Source: Bacillota bacterium (lineage in GTDB: Bacteria; Bacillota; Bacilli; Calditerricolales; Calditerricolaceae). Taken from it: a stretch of DNA of 33,990 bases. Both the position numbers and the translations under genes were made by a program. Positions 29,706 to 33,990 of the stretch are shown here, piece by piece. Position 1 is the stretch's first letter. Each line of letters begins with the position of its first letter. The stretch lies in NCBI GenBank assembly GCA_017577925.1, contig PKQU01000001.1:1-33990 (forward strand), written 5' to 3'. The notes under the pieces were generated by a model, which made no database searches, was not told the origin of the DNA, and saw nothing but the letters and a program-made list of their open reading frames with translations.

Positions 29706-30686
29706 ATGGCGCAATTGACGATGATCCAGGCGATTACCGACGCGCTGCGTCTCGAACTGGAGCGCGACCCGTCGGTGCTGGTCTTCGGCGAGGACGTCGG
29801 GGTTAACGGCGGGGTTTTCCGTGCCACGGAAGGATTGCAGAAGCAGTTTGGCGAAGAACGTGTATTTGATACGCCGCTGGCCGAGTCGGCCATTGCCGGG
29901 CTGGCGGTTGGCCTCGCGGTGCAGGGCTTCCGGCCGGTTGCAGAGATCCAGTTCTTCGGTTTCGTGTTTGAGTGTTTCGACGCCATTGCCTCGCAGGCGG
30001 CGCGGATGCGCTACCGCTCCGGTGGCCGCTACCAGGCGCCGATCGTGTTTCGCTCGCCCTTCGGCGGCGGCGTGAAGACGCCGGAGCTGCACGCCGATAG
30101 CCTCGAGGGGCTCTTCCTCCAGACGCCCGGGGTGAAGGTGGTCATCCCGTCCAACCCGTACGATGCAAAGGGGCTCCTCATTTCGGCCATCCGCGACAAC
30201 GATCCGGTCATCTTCCTCGAGCACATGAAGCTGTACCGCTCCTTCCGCCAAGAAGTGCCGGAGGAGGCGTACACGATCCCCCTCGGGAAAGCCAACGTGG
30301 TGCGTGAGGGGACCGACGTCACCGTGATCGCCTATGGCGCGATGGTGCACACGGCCCTCAAGGCGGCCGACGAGATCGAGAAGACGCGCGGGGCGAAGGT
30401 GGAAGTGATCGACCTGCGCACGATCAACCCGCTGGACGAGGAGACGATCATCCGCTCGGTGGAAAAGACGGGACGCGCCGTTGTCGTGCAGGAGGCCCAG
30501 AAACAATCCGGCGTGGCGGCGGAAGTGATCGCGCGGATCAACGAGAAGGCGCTCCTTTCCCTGGAGGCGCCGGTGGTACGGGTGACGGCGCCGGATACGG
30601 TGTATCCGTTCGCGGCCATCGAGGACGCGTGGTTGCCCGATCCGGCCCGCGTAGCGGAAGGCATCAACAAGGTGCTTGACTTCTAA
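29706..30686 (+). CDS. pdhB: Pyruvate dehydrogenase E1 component, beta subunit
   Basis: This subunit completes the E1 heterotetramer. The 326-residue product has VLVFGEDVGVNGGVFRATEG, FDTPLAESAIAGLAVGLA (the Glu activates TPP), EIQFFGFVFECFD, YRSGGRYQAPIV, and the C-terminal transketolase domain (VEVIDLRTINPLDEETI). ATG 29706 follows GGGAGGGG by about 10 nt. The 61-nt gap to pdhC carries AGGAGG only and no hairpin. Confidence 0.95.
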   Translation: MAQLTMIQAITDALRLELERDPSVLVFGEDVGVNGGVFRATEGLQKQFGEERVFDTPLAESAIAGLAVGLAVQGFRPVAEIQFFGFVFECFDAIASQAARMRYRSGGRYQAPIVFRSPFGGGVKTPELHADSLEGLFLQTPGVKVVIPSNPYDAKGLLISAIRDNDPVIFLEHMKLYRSFRQEVPEEAYTIPLGKANVVREGTDVTVIAYGAMVHTALKAADEIEKTRGAKVEVIDLRTINPLDEETIIRSVEKTGRAVVVQEAQKQSGVAAEVIARINEKALLSLEAPVVRVTAPDTVYPFAAIEDAWLPDPARVAEGINKVLDF

Positions 30687-30747
30687 CATTTAACATTAAG
30701 AAGCAGTGGAAGCTCGAGGGATCTGAACGCCAGAGGAGGGGGTCCGC

Positions 30748-32076
30748 TTGGCCGAGTTTCACTTTAAGCTTCCGGACATCGGGGAAGGCATCCACGAAGG
30801 CGAGATCGTCAAGTGGCACATCAAGGAAGGCGACACCGTCGAGGAGGACCAGGTTATTCTCGAGGTGCAAAACGACAAGGCTGTGGTGGAAATCCCCAGC
30901 CCGGTGACGGGCAAAGTGAAGGAGATCAAGGTGCCGGAGGGGACGGTGGCCGTCGTCGGCGACGTGCTCGTCGTGTTCGAGACGGAAGGCGCCGCGCCGG
31001 AAGCGGCGGAGGCCGGCCAAGAGGCGCCCAAGGCGGACGCGGCCGGCGGAGCGAGCTGCGACGTCGGACAGCAGGTGGCCCAGGCGATAGCCCAAACAGA
31101 AGCGGCGCCGGCTCCCGCGGCAGAAGCGGGCGAGCGCAAGCGCGTGCTGGCCACGCCGGCGGTGCGCAAGTTTGCCCGTGAAAAAGGCGTGGACATCCGC
31201 CTGGTGCCCGGAACGGGGCCGAACGGCCGCGTGACGAAGGAGGACATCCTCCGCTATCTCGAGGGCGGGGCACAACCGGCACCGGCGGCGCAACCGGCCC
31301 AGGCGGCCGAGGCGACGCCCGAGCGCGAGGCCGTCCAACAGCCGGCTCCGGCGACGGTGGCGGCAGCGGGCGAGCGCGTCGAAGAACGCGTGCCGCTCAA
31401 GGGCATCCGCAAGGTGATCGCCGAGGCCATGGTCAAGTCCATGTACACCGCGCCCCACGTGACGGTGATGGACGAGGTAGAGGTGTCCAAACTCGTCGCG
31501 CTGCGGGAGCGGGCCAAGGTTATCGGCGAAGCGAAGGGCATCAAACTTACGTACATGCCGTTCATCATCAAGGCGGCCGTGGCCGCACTCAAGCAGTTCC
31601 CGGCGCTGAACGCCTCCATCGACGACGAAAGGCAGGAAATCGTCTACAAGAAGTACTACGACATCGGCATCGCCACCGACACCGAGCGCGGCCTTGTCGT
31701 GCCGGTCATCCGCGATGCCGACCGGAAGAACATCTGGACGCTGGCCCAGGAGCTGCGTGACCTTGCCACGCGGGCGCGCGAGGGGAAGCTTGCACCGCAG
31801 GAGATGAAGGGGAGCACGTTTACGATCACGAACATCGGCTTCGCCGGCGGCATGTTCTTCACGCCGATCATCAACCATCCGGAAGTGGCCATCCTCGGTA
31901 CGGGCCGCATCACCGAAAAGCCGGTGGTGAAAGACGGTGAGATCGTCGCGGCGCCGGTGATGACCCTGTGCCTCAGCTTCGATCATCGCCTGATTGACGG
32001 CGCGATGGCCCAGCACTTTGTCAACACCCTCAAGCAGCTCTTGAACGATCCGGAGCTGCTCCTTCTGGAGGTGTAA
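30748..32076 (+). CDS. pdhC: Dihydrolipoamide acetyltransferase (E2)
   Basis: This is the core of the complex, 442 residues. Residues 1-78 are a single lipoyl domain with the modified Lys at about 44 (EVQNDKAVVEI). An Ala/Pro/Glu-rich linker is followed by the peripheral subunit-binding domain (ATPAVRKFAREKGVDIRLVP, then NGRVTKEDILRYL, about residues 132-170). A second flexible linker leads to the acyltransferase domain (about 210-442) with the catalytic LSFDHRLIDGAMAQHF (H-x3-D-G). The start is TTG 30748, with AGGAGGGGG 5-6 nt upstream. Lipoylation probably needs the nearby LipB. Confidence 0.95.
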   Translation: MAEFHFKLPDIGEGIHEGEIVKWHIKEGDTVEEDQVILEVQNDKAVVEIPSPVTGKVKEIKVPEGTVAVVGDVLVVFETEGAAPEAAEAGQEAPKADAAGGASCDVGQQVAQAIAQTEAAPAPAAEAGERKRVLATPAVRKFAREKGVDIRLVPGTGPNGRVTKEDILRYLEGGAQPAPAAQPAQAAEATPEREAVQQPAPATVAAAGERVEERVPLKGIRKVIAEAMVKSMYTAPHVTVMDEVEVSKLVALRERAKVIGEAKGIKLTYMPFIIKAAVAALKQFPALNASIDDERQEIVYKKYYDIGIATDTERGLVVPVIRDADRKNIWTLAQELRDLATRAREGKLAPQEMKGSTFTITNIGFAGGMFFTPIINHPEVAILGTGRITEKPVVKDGEIVAAPVMTLCLSFDHRLIDGAMAQHFVNTLKQLLNDPELLLLEV

Positions 32077-32078
32077 TT

Positions 32079-33491
32079 ATGGTCGTCGGAGAGTTCACGC
32101 TCGAGGCGGATGTTCTGGTCATCGGCGGCGGACCGGGCGGGTACGTGGCGGCCATTCGCGCCGCCCAGCTGGGCAAAAGCGTCACCCTGGTGGAGCGGGA
32201 CAAGCTGGGCGGCGTCTGCCTCAATGTCGGCTGTATCCCCTCCAAAGCCCTCATCTCCGCGGCGAGCACCTACGAGCGCGTCAAACGCGGCAGCGAGATG
32301 GGCATCGTGGCGGAAAACGTCACCCTGGACTTTGCCAAGGTGCAGGCGTGGAAGCAGGGCGTGGTGGACAAGCTGACCGGCGGTGTGGCCAGCCTGCTGA
32401 AGGGCAACAAGGTTCAGGTGGTGAAAGGGGAAGCCCTGTTCGTCAACGAGCGCGAGGTGCGTGTCATCAACGGCTACGAGGCGAACCGCTACCGGTTCAA
32501 CCACTGCATCATCGCCACCGGATCGCGACCGGTGGAGCTGAAGACGTTGCCCTTCGGCAAGCGCGTCCTCTCCTCCACGGAAGCCCTGTCGCTGGAGGAG
32601 GTGCCGAAGCGCCTCGTCGTCGTCGGCGGCGGGTATATCGGCGTCGAGTTGGGCACGGCCTACGCCAAGTTCGGGTCCCAGGTGACGATCGTCGAGGGTC
32701 TCGATTCTATTCTGTCGGCCTTTGACAAAGAACTGGTCCGCTACGTCGAGCGCAAGCTGAAGAAGCTCGGCGTCAAGGTGCTGACGAAGGCCCTGGCCAA
32801 GGGCGTCGAGGAGAAGGAGGACGGCGTTGTCGTTACCGTCGAGGTCGGCGGCAAGGAGCAGAAGCTGGAGGCCGACTACGTCCTCGTCACCGTCGGCCGC
32901 CGTCCGAACACCGACGAGCTGGGCCTCGAGGCTATCGGCATTGCCGTGGACGAGCGCGGCCTGATCCCGGTTGACCGGCAGGGCCGCACGAAGGTGCCGC
33001 ACATCTTCGCCATTGGCGATGTTGTGGCCGGCCCAGCCCTGGCCCACAAGGCCTCCTACGAAGGGAAGGTAGCGGCCGAGGCGATCGCCGGCCTGCCCAG
33101 CGAGGTTGATTACACGGCGATCCCGTCGGTGGTCTTCTCCGATCCGGAAATCGCCGCCGTGGGCCTCACCGAGGCCGAGGCGAAAGAACAGGGCTACGAG
33201 GTGGCGGTGGGCAAGTTTCCCTTCGCGGCGAACGGCCGCGCCCTGTCGCTTCTCGAGGCCGAAGGGTTTGTCAAGGTGGTGGCCGACAAGGCATCCGGCC
33301 TCGTCCTCGGTGTGCAGATCGTCGGCCCCGAGGCGTCGGACCTCATTGCCGAGGCGGCGCTGGCCGTCGAGATGGGGGCGACGCTGGAGGACATCGCCCT
33401 CACCATCCACGCCCATCCGACCCTCGGCGAGACGATGATGGAAGCGGCCGAGGTGGCCCTGGGGCACGGGATCCACGTACTGACCAAGTGA
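32079..33491 (+). CDS. pdhD: Dihydrolipoamide dehydrogenase (E3)
   Basis: This FAD-disulfide oxidoreductase re-oxidises dihydrolipoamide with NAD. The 470-residue product has FAD motif VIGGGPGGYVAAIRAAQLG (about 14-32), the redox pair CLNVGCIPSKA (Cys47, Cys52), an NAD Rossmann motif VVVGGGYIGVELGTAYAKFG, IFAIGDVVAGPALAHKA, and the C-terminal catalytic HAHPTLGET (His-Glu). ATG 32079 lies 2 nt after pdhC, with GGAGGTG at its end. It may also serve other 2-oxoacid dehydrogenases encoded elsewhere. Confidence 0.96.
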   Translation: MVVGEFTLEADVLVIGGGPGGYVAAIRAAQLGKSVTLVERDKLGGVCLNVGCIPSKALISAASTYERVKRGSEMGIVAENVTLDFAKVQAWKQGVVDKLTGGVASLLKGNKVQVVKGEALFVNEREVRVINGYEANRYRFNHCIIATGSRPVELKTLPFGKRVLSSTEALSLEEVPKRLVVVGGGYIGVELGTAYAKFGSQVTIVEGLDSILSAFDKELVRYVERKLKKLGVKVLTKALAKGVEEKEDGVVVTVEVGGKEQKLEADYVLVTVGRRPNTDELGLEAIGIAVDERGLIPVDRQGRTKVPHIFAIGDVVAGPALAHKASYEGKVAAEAIAGLPSEVDYTAIPSVVFSDPEIAAVGLTEAEAKEQGYEVAVGKFPFAANGRALSLLEAEGFVKVVADKASGLVLGVQIVGPEASDLIAEAALAVEMGATLEDIALTIHAHPTLGETMMEAAEVALGHGIHVLTK

Positions 33492-33499
33492 CGTGTAAC

Positions 33500-33541
33500 C
33501 ACAGCCGGTCTTGCTACGGCAAGGCCGGCCTGTGTATTTTT
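33500..33541 (+). terminator. Terminator of the pdh operon
   Basis: CAGCCGGTCTTGC pairs with GCAAGGCCGG-CTG through a TACG tetraloop (one G-U pair and one bulge), followed by TGTATTTTT. It lies about 10 nt past the pdhD stop. Confidence 0.8.
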
Positions 33542-33578
33542 GCACGTTGCATGGTGTGCACGCGGCAAGAGAGGGCTT

Positions 33579-33613
33579 AAAAAAATGCCCGCGCGGTATA
33601 TGATGCGCGGGGC
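33579..33613 (-). terminator. Terminator of the AT-rich minus-strand genes
   Basis: GCCCGCGC (33587-33594) pairs with GCGCGGG (33605-33611) around a 10-nt loop. On the minus strand seven T follow after A (A-run 33579-33585). It closes transcription coming from 33990 leftward and separates that unit from pdh. Confidence 0.8.
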
Positions 33614-33648
33614 TTGTGGACATAATTGAGCAGAAGATCATTGCAATA

Positions 33649-33759
33649 CTATTTTTTGGATAGCATCAAGAGAATTTTAACTAATAAACCTACAACAACA
33701 ACTGTTACTGCAAGAATTACAAGTCCCATACCATGATATATGGCAGTACCGATCTCCAT
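33649..33759 (-). CDS. 36-residue single-pass membrane peptide
   Basis: The product opens MEIGTAIYHGMG and continues with a long Val/Leu/Ile helix (LVILAVTVVVVGLLVKILL) and ends LSKK, a hydrophobic peptide with a positive cytoplasmic end. ATG 33759 follows AGGAGG by 7 nt, and a terminator lies downstream, so translation is likely despite the size. Codon and base use is AT-rich, unlike the rest of the window. It lies 21 nt after the partial gene at 33781 and is probably co-transcribed. It may be an immunity-, toxin- or holin-like small protein, but nothing identifies it. Confidence 0.65.
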   Translation of the reverse strand: MEIGTAIYHGMGLVILAVTVVVVGLLVKILLMLSKK

Positions 33760-33780
33760 AAGTATTCCTCCTAAAGGGAT

Positions 33781-33990
33781 CTAGTAGTTGGCTGAAGAAT
33801 AATATTTGTCATTCCCAACGTGCAATTTTAGCCTAAATGTAGTCGAATAGTAACCTCCTGGAGACGTTCCCACCCATTCTAAAGTTGCATAAGCAGGACC
33901 AGAAAGATTTTCCTGTGCTTTATTTACTCTAAAAGATGTAACTGAGTAAGATCCGACCATACTTATGGACCAGTCGTAAACACTACTGAT
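33781..33990 (-). CDS. C-terminal part of an AT-rich gene, unknown function (5' end outside window)
   Basis: The frame is open from the window edge to TAG at 33783-33781, 69 residues. It is rich in Ser, Tyr, Thr and Gly, with alternating polar and hydrophobic residues (WSISMVGSYSVTSFRVNK; GGYYSTTFRLKLHVGND), suggesting a beta-sandwich of a secreted protein. There are no Cys. Base composition differs strongly from the flanking GC-rich genes. The family is not recognised. Confidence 0.6.
   Translation of the reverse strand: MSSVYDWSISMVGSYSVTSFRVNKAQENLSGPAYATLEWVGTSPGGYYSTTFRLKLHVGNDKYYSSANY

Noticed and set aside
28605..33641. Three very long open frames on the minus strand opposite pdhABCD (28605-30689, 30664-32016, 31983-33641)
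   Set aside because: They mirror the codon periodicity of GC-rich genes with clear PDH motifs on the plus strand, are rich in Arg/His/Leu/Val/Gly, and lack protein-family features or ribosome binding sites.
1..33990. CRISPR arrays, insertion sequences, integrases, attachment sites
   Set aside because: No spaced direct repeats, transposase motifs or terminal inverted repeats were seen. The tRNA-Gln 3' end shows no duplicated copy nearby.

Overview
The window is GC-rich chromosomal DNA that looks like an endospore-forming Bacillales relative, probably a thermophile such as a Thermoactinomycete- or Calditerricola-like lineage. The exact taxon is inference. The evidence is Bacillus-type gene content: a seven-gene comG operon followed by aroK and a YqzE-like gene, YlbF/YlbG, YkuS (UPF0180), a YhcN/YlaJ-type lipoprotein, a nifS/nadB-nadC-nadA divergon, a T-box leader, frequent GTG/TTG starts behind strong AGGAGG-type ribosome binding sites, and sigma-A promoters with 17-18 bp spacers. 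I see no insertion sequence, prophage or CRISPR array. Only the last ~350 bp differ clearly in composition.

Layout. 1-5700: the end of a TPR-like protein, a long all-TPR protein, queuosine precursor genes queD-queE-queC, and a YwfO-like HD-domain phosphohydrolase. 5700-7050: a 44-residue membrane protein (minus) and phosphatidylserine decarboxylase. 7060-11990: cysteine desulfurase diverging from nadB-nadC-nadA (quinolinate to nicotinate mononucleotide), with a shared palindromic operator over the promoters. 12020-14540 (minus): ilvE, an isoleucine-type T-box, and a short threonine dehydratase. 14614-17302: a lipoprotein nuclease, a small exported protein, ylbF, ylbG, a DUF7147-like gene and tRNA-Gln. 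17445-22653: comGA to comGG, aroK, yqzE, ykuS. 22846-24655: a helical protein of unknown function, ccdA and a YhcN-like lipoprotein. 24746-26278 (minus): an HTH-TPR regulator translationally coupled to a 39-residue exported propeptide. 26416-28418 (minus): a YbjQ-family protein, an esterase and lipB. 28471-33541: pdhA-pdhB-pdhC-pdhD. 33579-33990 (minus): an AT-rich segment with a 36-residue membrane peptide and the end of a larger gene.

How genes work together. The desulfurase next to the nad genes can supply sulfur for the NadA iron-sulfur cluster. LipB, divergent from the pdh operon, can supply octanoyl groups that become lipoate on the PdhC lipoyl domain. The T-box may replace allosteric control in an IlvA lacking its regulatory domain.

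The best candidate for an undescribed system is the pair at 24746-26151. A 429-residue XRE-HTH/TPR protein of RRNPP type (as in PlcR, NprR and AimR) overlaps by ATGA a short ORF with a classic signal sequence and a 15-residue tail. A palindrome sits across the -35 region of its promoter. This has the architecture of a self-contained peptide quorum-sensing module.
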